This document shows, in pieces, positions 8,970 to 17,040 of a DNA stretch of 64,000 nucleotides. The stretch covers positions 1-64,000 of the IMG/VR virus record IMGVR_UViG_3300031553_000354. The stretch is one strand, 5' to 3'. Numbering within the stretch: position 1 is the first letter of the stretch; the number at the start of each line of letters is the position of its first letter. Below the pieces are notes generated by a model. It searched no databases. It worked only from the letters and a program-made list of their open reading frames with translations, and was not told the origin of the DNA. The stretch is from a virus. Both the position numbers and the translations under genes were made by a program.

Positions 8970-9712
8970 AAATTTCTATAATCACTGTAATAGCCAATAG
9001 ATTGAAGTATCTAAAGCCATTAATGTGGAATCTATTTAATTATCAAGATTTAGATAAATCTGAATTTGAACATATTATCGTTGATGATGGAGGCGTTGAA
9101 AATATTACATCATGGCTAATGGATAATTATCTTGGAAAAAACGTTCGATATATCAAAACCAATCGAAAAAAACGCCGAGGTATGCCAAATGTTTCAGCCG
9201 GACGATCAATTCCAACCAACTTAGGTGTTAAATTTGCGAAAGGCGACATCATACTGATTTGCGATGCAGAAATGTATATGCTCGAATTTAATCATCTATC
9301 TACATTTTGTAGTAAAATTGGTCCAAAACAAATAATGGCGGCAATACCTATTTCGACCAGAAATGAATCAGATTTAATTTTTTATTTAGCTAATTATAAA
9401 AATCCGGACGCATTTGAAAAATATTTGAAAGAAAATTATACTAATAATGGACTATGGAGTTTTCCAGTAGATGCGCCTTTGACTGTTCCCGCTAAAATTA
9501 ATCCTTATGGTCAAATTTATGCAAAGATTAATGGACAAATTCATTTTTTATATCGGGGTTCAGGATATTGGGCACAGCGCCGGGAAGATTATATCAATAT
9601 TGGCGGATTTGATGAAAAAGCGTGGGGAATGGCTGGAGATGATTATGAATTATCTTATCGTTTTGACGCTGATGGATTTTCATATTCCTTCCCCATTGCA
9701 CTTTGTACATAA
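8966..9712 (+). CDS. Family 2 glycosyltransferase, frameshifted near its 3' end
   Basis: GT-A type enzyme: ISIITVIANR start, HIIVDDGG, ICDAEMYM at the DxD position, a GSGYWAQRREDYINIGGFDE acceptor-region segment and AGDDYELSYR as the catalytic acidic motif. The frame ends abruptly at TAA 9710 after an out-of-character SFPIALCT. Dropping one C from the CCCC run at 9691-9694 joins it to LHFVHNFHGKGFE in the +1 frame, which continues to 9893 and matches the histidine-rich tails of the sibling enzymes. The intact enzyme would be ~308 residues. This may be a sequencing error, a recent mutation or a phase-variable site. Confidence 0.75.
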   Translation: MKISIITVIANRLKYLKPLMWNLFNYQDLDKSEFEHIIVDDGGVENITSWLMDNYLGKNVRYIKTNRKKRRGMPNVSAGRSIPTNLGVKFAKGDIILICDAEMYMLEFNHLSTFCSKIGPKQIMAAIPISTRNESDLIFYLANYKNPDAFEKYLKENYTNNGLWSFPVDAPLTVPAKINPYGQIYAKINGQIHFLYRGSGYWAQRREDYINIGGFDEKAWGMAGDDYELSYRFDADGFSYSFPIALCT

Positions 9713-9893
9713 TTTTCATGGGAAAGGATTTGAAAGGCATTCTTGTGAAATTAATAAAGACTTACTTGAAGAAAGTAAAAAAATCAAATTAGATCTTTTT
9801 GAAAAAATTAATAACAAAACACTACCAATACATTTAAAATTTGATCCGCAATTTTATAATGGTGATATTTATATTGATTTATCGAAACCATGA
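9695..9893 (+). pseudogene. Detached C-terminal part of the frameshifted glycosyltransferase
   Basis: This is the continuation of the glycosyltransferase in the +1 frame after the C4 run at 9691-9694. It reads LHFVHNFHGKGFERHSCEIN and onward to TGA 9893. The VHNFHG segment lines up with HIYHPK and HIQHG in the neighbouring glycosyltransferases, directly after their acidic catalytic motif. It has no plausible start of its own at the right place, so it is best read as the tail of the preceding gene. Confidence 0.6.
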
Positions 9894-9907
9894 ATGGAGA
9901 AAAATAA

Positions 9908-10507
9908 ATGAATATAGAGGAAACGAAAAAACTTAGATTACAATTTGGCAGTCAAGTTTCCGAAGCAGAATGCATTGAATTATATGATAAAGTATTAAAC
10001 ACACCCGCTGGCGCAGTAGTTGAAGTTGGATCTGCCACAGGTGGCTCTATTATTTTTCTTATAGCTGCTGCTCAAGAAGTCGGAAAAATGGTATATTCAA
10101 TTGATCCATATCCAGAAGATCTCGAAGATAAAGCTTATGGATATGGCCATGGCATGATGAAATCATGGAAGAATGCATTCAAAAAAAATATTTTGAATGG
10201 AAAATATGATAATATTGTTCAATACAATGAAGATGTGGCAGATTGCATTGATAAAATACCAGATGGTTTATCATTTGTATTCATTGATGGTTGTCATGAA
10301 TACGAATTTGTGAAAAATGATTTTGAACTATTAGTTCCAAAACTCATATCTGGTGGTTGGATTTATTTGCACGATGCTGGCTGGGAAGCTGGATCAATTT
10401 CAAGGGATCCCGAAAAAGGAGTAAATAAGATAGCCAAAAGAATTTGTCCTCCCAAATTCCAAGATTGTAAACCATGTGGTGTGATGTATGGCGGCAGAAA
10501 AACATAA
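9908..10507 (+). CDS. Class I SAM-dependent methyltransferase, paralogue of the one at 8364
   Basis: A 199-residue methyltransferase with motif I VVEVGSATGGS, VYSIDPYPED as the strand-2 acidic loop, SFVFIDGCHEYEFVKNDF and IYLHDAG in the same order as its paralogue at 8364. It differs by an inserted glycine-rich YGYGHGMMKSW loop and a Cys-containing C-terminus (ICPPKFQDCKPCG). The two probably act on different positions of one glycan or on different substrates. TGGAGAAAAATA lies before ATG 9908, 14 bases after the end of the frameshifted glycosyltransferase. Confidence 0.82.
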   Translation: MNIEETKKLRLQFGSQVSEAECIELYDKVLNTPAGAVVEVGSATGGSIIFLIAAAQEVGKMVYSIDPYPEDLEDKAYGYGHGMMKSWKNAFKKNILNGKYDNIVQYNEDVADCIDKIPDGLSFVFIDGCHEYEFVKNDFELLVPKLISGGWIYLHDAGWEAGSISRDPEKGVNKIAKRICPPKFQDCKPCGVMYGGRKT

Positions 10508-10566
10508 AGAGCTGATAGGAAATTAATATGGCTTGGAGCAGAAAATATAATAAATTGGAGGAATAA

Positions 10567-11619
10567 ATGCGCATAAGTGTTTGTCTTTCGACTAGAAGAT
10601 ATGGCGGATTGCTTCGACAACTTGAATTTTTTAGGCATCAAACATTTCCATTGGATGAATTTGAAATCGTTATAGTTGATGGTTTATATTGGAAACGTGA
10701 ACAAGAAATAAGATCAAAAGCCGCTGAATGGGGACTTAACCTGAAATATTCTGCGCCTAGAAAACTCGACAGAAAAGTCTCAATTGATCATCCATCAATG
10801 AGAAATGATGCTCTTGTTCTTGCCGGGGGGGAATTAATAGTATTTTTTGATGATTATCAAATACCGAGTCCACAATTGTTATCTGAACATTGGAAAATTT
10901 ATAAAAAGGGTTATTGTTGCCAAGGTAGACAATTCTATTTTGATATAGTAGATTTTGATAATCTACCGGCCGGGGCAAATTTATCTTTGAAAAAATCAAA
11001 TAACGTTGATTTAGGATCTATTGAGCAAGAAGTATCATCAACAACGTTTTATACACACAATTGTTCTGCTCCATTGAATGAATTAATCAAGATCAATGGT
11101 TTTGATGAAAGATATAATAGCGGCACTGGCGGAGAAGACTATGACTGTGGGATGCGACTTGGATTGATTGGAAATAGGATGATGTATAATCCAAATGCAT
11201 TGTGTTATCATATGGAGCACCATTCAATTAAAATATATCCAGCTGTCCCCGATATTTGTGGGTTCATACATGGGGCACAAACAAAAGAGAACTTTTTGAA
11301 ATTATATCCGACTATGACCGAGGAAGATATTCAATGGATTGAGTGGAATAATATAAAAAAATATGCGCAAAATGGAGATAATCATAATAGGAATTTAATT
11401 TATAACCATCCAAATTTTACTGGTAAATTTTCCACTGACACACTGGATACTTGGGATGAAAATGGATTGATATTTTGCAAATGCAAAATTTGCGGATGGG
11501 AAGGTATAATTGATAGCATACCCCTATTCCATTGGAATTCTGAAAATAAGAACAATGAAGCGCCCAAAGAATATTTTGATTTGGATTTTGAAAGGCAAAA
11601 AATTGCGAAAAAAAATTAA
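10567..11619 (+). CDS. Family 2 glycosyltransferase with C-terminal Cys motif
   Basis: GT-A enzyme closely related to the one at 7296: ISVCLSTRRYGG start, IVIVDGLYW, FFDDYQIPSP at the metal site and GTGGEDYDCGMR as the acidic motif, followed by CYHMEHH. The C-terminus carries CKCKICGWEGIID, shared with that paralogue. TTGGAGGAATAA just before ATG 10567 is a strong ribosome site. Its last ~60 bases overlap the next gene. It is the last recognisable member of the glycan cassette. Confidence 0.8.
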   Translation: MRISVCLSTRRYGGLLRQLEFFRHQTFPLDEFEIVIVDGLYWKREQEIRSKAAEWGLNLKYSAPRKLDRKVSIDHPSMRNDALVLAGGELIVFFDDYQIPSPQLLSEHWKIYKKGYCCQGRQFYFDIVDFDNLPAGANLSLKKSNNVDLGSIEQEVSSTTFYTHNCSAPLNELIKINGFDERYNSGTGGEDYDCGMRLGLIGNRMMYNPNALCYHMEHHSIKIYPAVPDICGFIHGAQTKENFLKLYPTMTEEDIQWIEWNNIKKYAQNGDNHNRNLIYNHPNFTGKFSTDTLDTWDENGLIFCKCKICGWEGIIDSIPLFHWNSENKNNEAPKEYFDLDFERQKIAKKN

Positions 11620-12133
11620 ATTCCTAAAAATAAAGAACTATACAAAATTGAATTTACCAATAGATCTTTGGCAAGAAATCCTGCATCCATATGTAGTAAA
11701 AACAATTGATATTTTGGTTTATCCAGTTTCGATTATAATTCGTCCATCTTCTAAAAACAACGCATGGTATACTGGCAAACCGGAAATTATTATCGAAGTA
11801 TCCTCATCCATGACCCTTGAAGAATTGAATTGGACATTTATGCATGAATTTAGACATCATATGCAAGAAGATCCATTATTAAATGCGCAATTGATGAATT
11901 CAGATAGAGAATATTTAATCAAAATCCTTCAATCATGTGGGAAGTTAACTCGAAGAAAAGTACTTGAAAAATTTCATGATTTGATGCCAGAAGAAATAGA
12001 TGCAAATATGTTTGCTACAGAGATTATGAAATATATTTTTAAACATCGGCGATTCTTACCGTATAGAGGCAAAACACAATATATTGATAAAGTATATAGA
12101 AGAAAAGATTTGGTTGATTTTCCGGAAGGATAA
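11555..12133 (+). CDS. HExxH metallopeptidase-like protein (ImmA/IrrE-like pattern)
   Basis: Contains FMHEFRHHMQ: His97, Glu98 and His101 form an HExxH zinc site. About 45 residues later PEEIDANMFATE (Glu147) fits the third ligand and the E-x-x-A-N-x-F-A pattern of ImmA/IrrE-type proteins. ATG 11555 is chosen because it gives a basic N-terminus without a long overlap. In-frame ATG 11510 would extend it further into the glycosyltransferase. Either start overlaps that gene. No signal peptide or membrane segment is seen. The target is unknown. ImmA-like enzymes cleave repressors, but no repressor gene is recognised nearby. Confidence 0.6.
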   Translation: MKRPKNILIWILKGKKLRKKIKFLKIKNYTKLNLPIDLWQEILHPYVVKTIDILVYPVSIIIRPSSKNNAWYTGKPEIIIEVSSSMTLEELNWTFMHEFRHHMQEDPLLNAQLMNSDREYLIKILQSCGKLTRRKVLEKFHDLMPEEIDANMFATEIMKYIFKHRRFLPYRGKTQYIDKVYRRKDLVDFPEG

Positions 12134-12134
12134 A

Positions 12135-12230
12135 ATGATGAATATTGTAATTTTTTGGCTATCGGCACTTATAGGGTGTGTAATTTTATATTTCTTATTT
12201 GGTAATCATAATTTGGATGATAAAAAATGA
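12135..12230 (+). CDS. 31-aa single-pass membrane protein
   Basis: ATG 12135 (or 12138) starts a 31-residue peptide whose first ~22 residues are a membrane helix (IVIFWLSALIGCVILYFLFG) followed by a charged tail. GGAAGGA four bases upstream is a good ribosome site, and its stop overlaps the next ATG as ATGA. Both support a real gene. It could be a small holin-like or membrane-anchoring peptide. No family is recognised. Confidence 0.5.
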   Translation: MMNIVIFWLSALIGCVILYFLFGNHNLDDKK

Positions 12231-12697
12231 AAGAAAGTATCTTTGCGGGCGAAATGAAAAAAAGTTTATTGCACCATTATCCGGAAGCTTTGTACATTAA
12301 AATTCCCGATAGTATAGGTCAAAGATTCGGAACTGAAAAATTTTTTGATGCGCTTTTCTATATCAATGGACGATTCTTTGCCCTCGAATACAAGCAACAC
12401 AAATCTCATAGAGCGTTCCCGCTATCAAAGATTCGACCCATACAGGAAGAATATTTGCAAAAAACAAAGAATAATCAGGGAGCCGCATATTTCGTTTTTA
12501 ATATTAGATATAAAGAGGCAAAACGTATTGATATAGCAATTTTCATAGATATAGATCGCTGGAACATATTGAAGCAAGAATTGGGTTCGAAAAAATCAAT
12601 TCCCCTGGATATTTTGATGAACGCGGGAATTACAATTTCATATGAGCGCATCGATGGAAAAAAAATATGGCAAGTAAACCAAATCATTCAGGAATGA
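12227..12697 (+). CDS. PD-(D/E)XK nuclease-like protein (resolvase/RecU-like)
   Basis: A 156-residue protein with the core of a PD-(D/E)XK nuclease: KFFDALFYINGRFFALEYK, where Asp41 and the E-x-K of EYK would bind metal. A following glutamine (RPIQEEYLQ) and NNQGAAYFVFNIR match the next helix and strand of Holliday-junction-resolvase-like and RecU-like proteins. The likely role is cutting branched or recombining phage DNA, which would suit a packaging phage. It is coupled by ATGA to the small membrane gene upstream. The exact subfamily is uncertain. Confidence 0.6.
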   Translation: MKESIFAGEMKKSLLHHYPEALYIKIPDSIGQRFGTEKFFDALFYINGRFFALEYKQHKSHRAFPLSKIRPIQEEYLQKTKNNQGAAYFVFNIRYKEAKRIDIAIFIDIDRWNILKQELGSKKSIPLDILMNAGITISYERIDGKKIWQVNQIIQE

Positions 12698-12752
12698 CAT
12701 ATGAGAAAACAAGTTGTGAAAAACGGATCTGAGATAAATAATAAACTTGGAA

Positions 12753-13226
12753 ATGGCTCTTTGTCCACTTTGCTTATCAGAAACGTCAGATATTTTATGT
12801 AAGCTATGTAGTGCCAATTATTTATGGGACAAAAAATATAAAATATTCAGAAAAAAATTGAACGTGGTGGGCACAAGATATAAATCCCAACACTTGCTCT
12901 ATGAAATTTGTAAATCACTATATGGCACAGTATTCGAAGAAGTTGCGTTCCCGCGATGTTATAGCAAAAAAGGGGCGCTTCTTCGTTTTGATATCTATAT
13001 CCCAAAAAAGAAAATTTTGATAGAATACCAGGGTCGGTGTCATAATGTCTATATAAAACATTTTCATAAATCTATGAAACAGTTTAAAGAAGCCCAACAT
13101 CGTGATTTGAGAAAAAAGATTTTTTGTTCAAAATTTGGTTATAATTTAATAGAATTTTTTCCTACTGATCGAATATTTGCCCATGAAGTAAAAATGAAGA
13201 TAGATAACCCGGAAATGAAAATATGA
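12753..13226 (+). CDS. Zinc-finger plus Vsr-like endonuclease
   Basis: Two CxxC pairs near the N-terminus (CPLC, CKLC) suggest a zinc knuckle. The core LRFDIYIPKKKILIEYQG resembles the Vsr/EDxHD type PD-(D/E)XK endonuclease fold, with the Asp and the E-x-Q pair as metal ligands and HN following. C-terminal FGYNLIEFFPTD is the family's usual last strand. Such genes are often free-standing homing-type nucleases in phages, but a mismatch or branch nuclease is possible. ATG 12753 is preferred over TTG 12747. The next gene begins inside its stop. Confidence 0.6.
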   Translation: MALCPLCLSETSDILCKLCSANYLWDKKYKIFRKKLNVVGTRYKSQHLLYEICKSLYGTVFEEVAFPRCYSKKGALLRFDIYIPKKKILIEYQGRCHNVYIKHFHKSMKQFKEAQHRDLRKKIFCSKFGYNLIEFFPTDRIFAHEVKMKIDNPEMKI

Positions 13227-13678
13227 GCTTTCACAAAGGCCAATTCAAGGATCTGATAGAGCGTACTTTGATTTCTTATGAACCAAAGCTTTGCGTCGAT
13301 GCCGCAATTAATCTTCTTTTAGGAACTGCCGCACAGGAAAGCCATTTTGGAACATATCTCCGCCAAATAGGTAGCGGACCAGCACTAGGCGTATTTCAAA
13401 TGGAACCATCAACATTTATTTGGCTTAGAGATCATTATGCAAGAAGGCCGCCTTTTAATATGTCGAATCTCGGAGAACGGGTTGCCGAAGAACTTGAATG
13501 GGATCTTCGGTTAGCGACCATTATGGCTCGGCTCCGTTATTGGATTATACCTAAACCATTACCTGATGCAAATGATATTCAGGCTTTAGCCCAATATTGG
13601 AAAAACTATTATAATACTCGTTTTGGTCGAGGCACTATCGAAGAGTTCATTGAAAACTATCGGAAATTCGTAGAATAA
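13223..13678 (+). CDS. Lysozyme/transglycosylase-like peptidoglycan hydrolase
   Basis: A 151-residue protein with GTAAQESHFG, where Glu39 fits the catalytic glutamate of SLT-type lytic transglycosylases, followed by GPALGVFQMEPSTF, the family's G-x-x-Q-x-x-P-x-T segment. Later aromatic ALAQYWKNYYN fits the substrate groove. No signal peptide is seen. It could be the endolysin or a virion cell-wall enzyme. It starts inside the preceding stop (ATGA). The AAA ATPase gene begins 10 bases after it. Confidence 0.65.
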   Translation: MSFHKGQFKDLIERTLISYEPKLCVDAAINLLLGTAAQESHFGTYLRQIGSGPALGVFQMEPSTFIWLRDHYARRPPFNMSNLGERVAEELEWDLRLATIMARLRYWIIPKPLPDANDIQALAQYWKNYYNTRFGRGTIEEFIENYRKFVE

Positions 13679-13688
13679 AGGAATCACC

Positions 13689-14891
13689 ATGAAAGATGAA
13701 TCCAAACGATTATATAAAGACATAATTAGTGATAAATCCATTGAGCCATTTAATAAGCATTTAAAAATTCCGGTTGATAATCAAATAAGTATAGAACTGG
13801 AATTTCCTGGATTAAAAAGCATAATGGCTGCATTGGCTATGGAAAAATTGATTCCACATGCATCAAAGATTATAAGGTATGGCGACAAAGGAGAGGAACT
13901 GAGACCGGTATATAAATCACTCTCCATTGATTATAAAAAAGAAAAAATATTGCCATGGATATTGAGTTTGCATGGAAAATTTGGAGACACACCATATGTG
14001 GCATCTATTTCTCCTAATTGGAATGGATGTTCCATAATTTTTACATTCAATAAAGATTCAAAATTTCAAGCATTTATTGAAAAGTTCCGAAAATCTGTTC
14101 GAGCAAATAATATTTATAAAGGAAAAGTATTTTCTTCAAACGGAGCATTTATTCCAAGAAAGAATCTCACTCTCGATAATATTTATTTGCCTTCGGAAAT
14201 AAAAACACTGATTAAAAATAATATTTTGAATTTTTTTGATAAAAAGGAAATATTTGAAGCCAATGACATACCATTTCGGCGCGGGATTCTTTTGATAGGC
14301 GCGCCCGGAACGGGAAAAACATATTTGGGCGGAATATTACATTCTATTATGAAAGATGTTAGTTTTATTTGGACAAAAGCTGCTGATCTTGACTATAGAG
14401 GTAGTTTTTCATCTTTGGCGGCATTCGCATCTGATGTGAGTCCAAGCATATTATTTTTTGAGGATATAGATTATCTGGAACCTCAAAACCGCACCATCAT
14501 GAGTGAATTTTTAAATGTATTGGATGGACAACCACCATTGGAAAATGTTCTTTTCATAACAACGTGCAATTCTGATAAATTGCCTCCCAATTTGGGCGAC
14601 CGTCCTGGGAGAATCGATTGCAAAATCAACTTTCCTCTTCCGGAAGAGAGCGTCCGATTAAAATATCTGCGAGATCTTGCAAAAGCCAAAAATTTGATTC
14701 TCGATGATTCTGAATTGCAGGAATTGGCAAAAAATACTGAAGGATTTACTCCTGCTCATCTGAAAAATTTTATAGAATTTGCAATCTTAATGGCAATTAA
14801 TGAAGATTCTATCCATGAAGATAAAACCGCGAAAATGACGAATGATATAGCAAAACGGGCGCTCAAAATAATAAAAAGCGGCAGGTCATGA
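13689..14891 (+). CDS. AAA-family ATPase
   Basis: A 400-residue protein with an unrecognised N-terminal half (~190 residues) and one classical AAA module: Walker A GAPGTGKT (204-211), Walker B ILFFEDID (254-261), sensor-1 TTCN (Asn294) and DRPGRID carrying the arginine finger (Arg308). The C-terminal four-helix lid follows. This motif set is that of ring-forming remodelling ATPases such as Bcs1 or FtsH rather than helicases. No protease domain is fused, but two HExxH proteins lie nearby. AAAGGAATCACC precedes the ATG. The partner is unknown. Confidence 0.85.
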   Translation: MKDESKRLYKDIISDKSIEPFNKHLKIPVDNQISIELEFPGLKSIMAALAMEKLIPHASKIIRYGDKGEELRPVYKSLSIDYKKEKILPWILSLHGKFGDTPYVASISPNWNGCSIIFTFNKDSKFQAFIEKFRKSVRANNIYKGKVFSSNGAFIPRKNLTLDNIYLPSEIKTLIKNNILNFFDKKEIFEANDIPFRRGILLIGAPGTGKTYLGGILHSIMKDVSFIWTKAADLDYRGSFSSLAAFASDVSPSILFFEDIDYLEPQNRTIMSEFLNVLDGQPPLENVLFITTCNSDKLPPNLGDRPGRIDCKINFPLPEESVRLKYLRDLAKAKNLILDDSELQELAKNTEGFTPAHLKNFIEFAILMAINEDSIHEDKTAKMTNDIAKRALKIIKSGRS

Positions 14892-15655
14892 TAAAATTTC
14901 CAATGGATTCCGCACATTCCGTAAAAATGGGCATATCTTCAATTGTAAAGATGGCAATATCTGGATGTAAGGAACTTGACTTTTTGAAAGATTACTTTCC
15001 GGAAGATTATTTCAACAATTATGTGATACCTAAAGAAAATCAAAAGAAATTGTTGATCCAATTAGAGAATATAACAAATTCCTTATACGGTGGGATCCCT
15101 GTAATTTGCGCTGGACCAAAATGCGAAATGAAACATATTTGTCCGTTTGATAAACAGGGAATCGCGCCGGTTGGTTATTCATGTCCATTGGAAAGAATTT
15201 TTTTGGAAAAAACAATTAGAGAATATATTGAAAGTGAAAGTTTGAATACAAGCAATAAAGATGAAATGGAAAAGGCTAGGGAACTGGCTGAATGCGATTT
15301 ATATATTAAATTTCGCACTCCTGCAATATTATCCAAAAAAGCTACTGCATTTCAAGAACTTTCAAAACGATATCATCCAGAAACCGGACAATTAATTGAA
15401 GAGAAAACAGAAGTTTCGAAAGCGCTGGAAGTGCGCATGAAGATGACGAAAAGGCGGGATCAAATCCTGGAAGAATTGGTATCTACTCGAAAAGGAAAAC
15501 TCAAGCATAAGCTTATTAAACCAGGCGATGATCCGGCAAAAGCGGCCGCTCGGTTATTAAAAAAACTGCAAGAATTAAAAATAAACGCATCGGATGTAGA
15601 ATTTGAAGTAATTGATGATGAAGATGATAAAAATAATGAAGTCGAAAAGAAATAA
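14888..15655 (+). CDS. Cys-cluster protein of unknown function
   Basis: A 255-residue protein whose centre holds four cysteines, Cys74, 79, 85 and 99, in C-x4-C-x5-C-x13-C spacing (CAGPKC, ICPF, SCPLE), suggesting a zinc or iron-sulfur site. The C-terminal third is charged and likely helical, ending in an acidic tail. It overlaps the AAA ATPase gene by ATGA, so the two may act together. A terminase-small-subunit-like or adaptor role was considered, but no helix-turn-helix is evident. I do not recognise the family with confidence. Confidence 0.6.
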   Translation: MIKFPMDSAHSVKMGISSIVKMAISGCKELDFLKDYFPEDYFNNYVIPKENQKKLLIQLENITNSLYGGIPVICAGPKCEMKHICPFDKQGIAPVGYSCPLERIFLEKTIREYIESESLNTSNKDEMEKARELAECDLYIKFRTPAILSKKATAFQELSKRYHPETGQLIEEKTEVSKALEVRMKMTKRRDQILEELVSTRKGKLKHKLIKPGDDPAKAAARLLKKLQELKINASDVEFEVIDDEDDKNNEVEKK

Positions 15656-15658
15656 ATT

Positions 15659-15985
15659 ATGAAATTAGCCGGAACATTAAAAGAAATTGCTAAAGGAAAG
15701 CTACTCCAAACTATTCAAACGATTCATAATTTATCACCCGCGGCGAAACGAAAATTAGCAGTATATGGAGGAATTGCCGCAGGATTCGGAACAGTGGGTG
15801 TAATCAGTAGCTGGAGAATGAATCGTTACCGTGGTCAAATGACCCGGGATCAATATCAAAGATTTTTACAAAGTCAGGGATATGTCCAACGATTGTATAA
15901 AGATAGACGAAAATCCCATCTAATGGGCTCGAATCTCCAACAGGACCAACTTCAACGTTTATTTCAAAGTGGGGGCGCTCGATAA
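15659..15985 (+). CDS. Small basic protein with one membrane segment
   Basis: A 108-residue protein with a basic N-terminal region, one hydrophobic glycine-rich stretch (YGGIAAGFGTVGVIS, about residues 41-55), then a basic, glutamine-rich tail. The pattern (short membrane segment, Arg/Gln-rich end) resembles several neighbours up to 19.4 kb, which may be virion-internal or membrane-active proteins. Three bases separate it from the upstream stop, and its own stop overlaps the next ATG as TAATG. Confidence 0.6.
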   Translation: MKLAGTLKEIAKGKLLQTIQTIHNLSPAAKRKLAVYGGIAAGFGTVGVISSWRMNRYRGQMTRDQYQRFLQSQGYVQRLYKDRRKSHLMGSNLQQDQLQRLFQSGGAR

Positions 15986-16578
15986 TGAGTTTACGCTCAT
16001 CTGCAATCAAATCCATAGGATCTGTATTAAAATCGGCCAAATCCAAGGTTATTAAACCTTCCGCTCAAATTGTTAGTAAACCGAATGAAATGAGATTTGC
16101 TCGCTATTTGAAAAATATGGAAGGGAAATTACCATTTAAAATTGAAGGAAATATTATAAGAACCGAAGGTCGAAATATTAAACTTGTTGAAAAACCAAGA
16201 GATTTTGGCGTGTTGGTAAAACGCAATGAAATGTGGCTTCCATCAAATGCTAGTCCGGCAGAACAGTTAATATCAGCCATGCATGAAATTGGTCACGTCA
16301 AAGATCCATATACAAATATTTATCCGAAAACTGCTTTGGGTTATAGATGGAGAGAATTAGCAGCATGGAAATGGACAAGTCAACTATTGTTAAAAACGGG
16401 ATTATTGAGTAATCCTGAGATTAAAACTGCGCTGATTCGCAGAACTAGGATTTCACTCAAAAGTTACGAGGCCGTAACGAAAGGTATTCAATTATCGTAT
16501 AAAGGTAAAGATAATATGCATGGTTTTATTATGCGACAAGCTAAAGCTAGATATAAAAGAATAGGGCAGGAAATTTAA
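15985..16578 (+). CDS. HExxH metallopeptidase-like protein
   Basis: A 197-residue basic protein. SAMHEIGHVKDP holds His100-Glu101-His104, an HExxH zinc site, and WRELAAWKW 20 residues later gives Glu124 as a likely third ligand, as in gluzincins. Its N-terminal ~35 residues are Lys/Ser-rich. It sits in a run of TAATG-coupled genes between the AAA ATPase and the LAGLIDADG gene. Its target is unknown: a protein-processing role in virion maturation or cleavage of a host protein are both possible. It is not similar overall to the HEFRH protein at 11555. Confidence 0.6.
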   Translation: MSLRSSAIKSIGSVLKSAKSKVIKPSAQIVSKPNEMRFARYLKNMEGKLPFKIEGNIIRTEGRNIKLVEKPRDFGVLVKRNEMWLPSNASPAEQLISAMHEIGHVKDPYTNIYPKTALGYRWRELAAWKWTSQLLLKTGLLSNPEIKTALIRRTRISLKSYEAVTKGIQLSYKGKDNMHGFIMRQAKARYKRIGQEI

Positions 16579-17036
16579 TGGGTATATTTGGACGATCAAC
16601 AGTATCTGTATTTGGGGCAATGCAAAACCAACTGAGGCGAGGATATAGGAAAATTTTACCAATGCAGTCTGAATTTCCAAAATTGATTGAAGAAAGTGTT
16701 AGAAAATTAGCAGCTACGAGAAGGATTCATCCATTTACTATGAGAAAAGGCGCGAGACGGACATATGGTCATGAAATTGCAAATTATACGAAGCCGCCCA
16801 CTGAAGATCGACTGGCTCATGCATTTGCTACTCATATAAATTTGATTAAGGGACGACCATTATATCGACGGCCGATGAATAATCCGGCCGCAATGGGGGG
16901 CCCATGGAGATTCAGAATGGAAAAATATATGAAATTTGGTCAGCATCTATTTCCAACGATGGGCACACATGTTCCTTTGAGTTCTGCTAGTCGTGTGCTA
17001 CAGGGGAAGAAACCATTTGTAACAAAAACAGGATAA
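16578..17036 (+). CDS. Hypothetical basic protein, 152 aa
   Basis: A 152-residue Arg/Lys-rich protein without a recognised domain. It has RRGYRKIL, RRTYGHEIANYTKPP and HAFATHINLIKGRPLYRRP segments and many Met, Pro and His residues. Its high basic charge resembles internal virion or DNA-binding proteins. It begins at TAATG with the preceding stop. A free-standing homing endonuclease gene follows four bases after its stop, and its own reading frame looks complete. Confidence 0.55.
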   Translation: MGIFGRSTVSVFGAMQNQLRRGYRKILPMQSEFPKLIEESVRKLAATRRIHPFTMRKGARRTYGHEIANYTKPPTEDRLAHAFATHINLIKGRPLYRRPMNNPAAMGGPWRFRMEKYMKFGQHLFPTMGTHVPLSSASRVLQGKKPFVTKTG

Positions 17037-17040
17037 GTTT

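Noticed and set aside
10528-10566. Twelve-codon ORF (MAWSRKYNKLEE) abutting the glycosyltransferase start at 10567
   Set aside because: Too short to separate from chance; its end simply spans the next gene's ribosome site.
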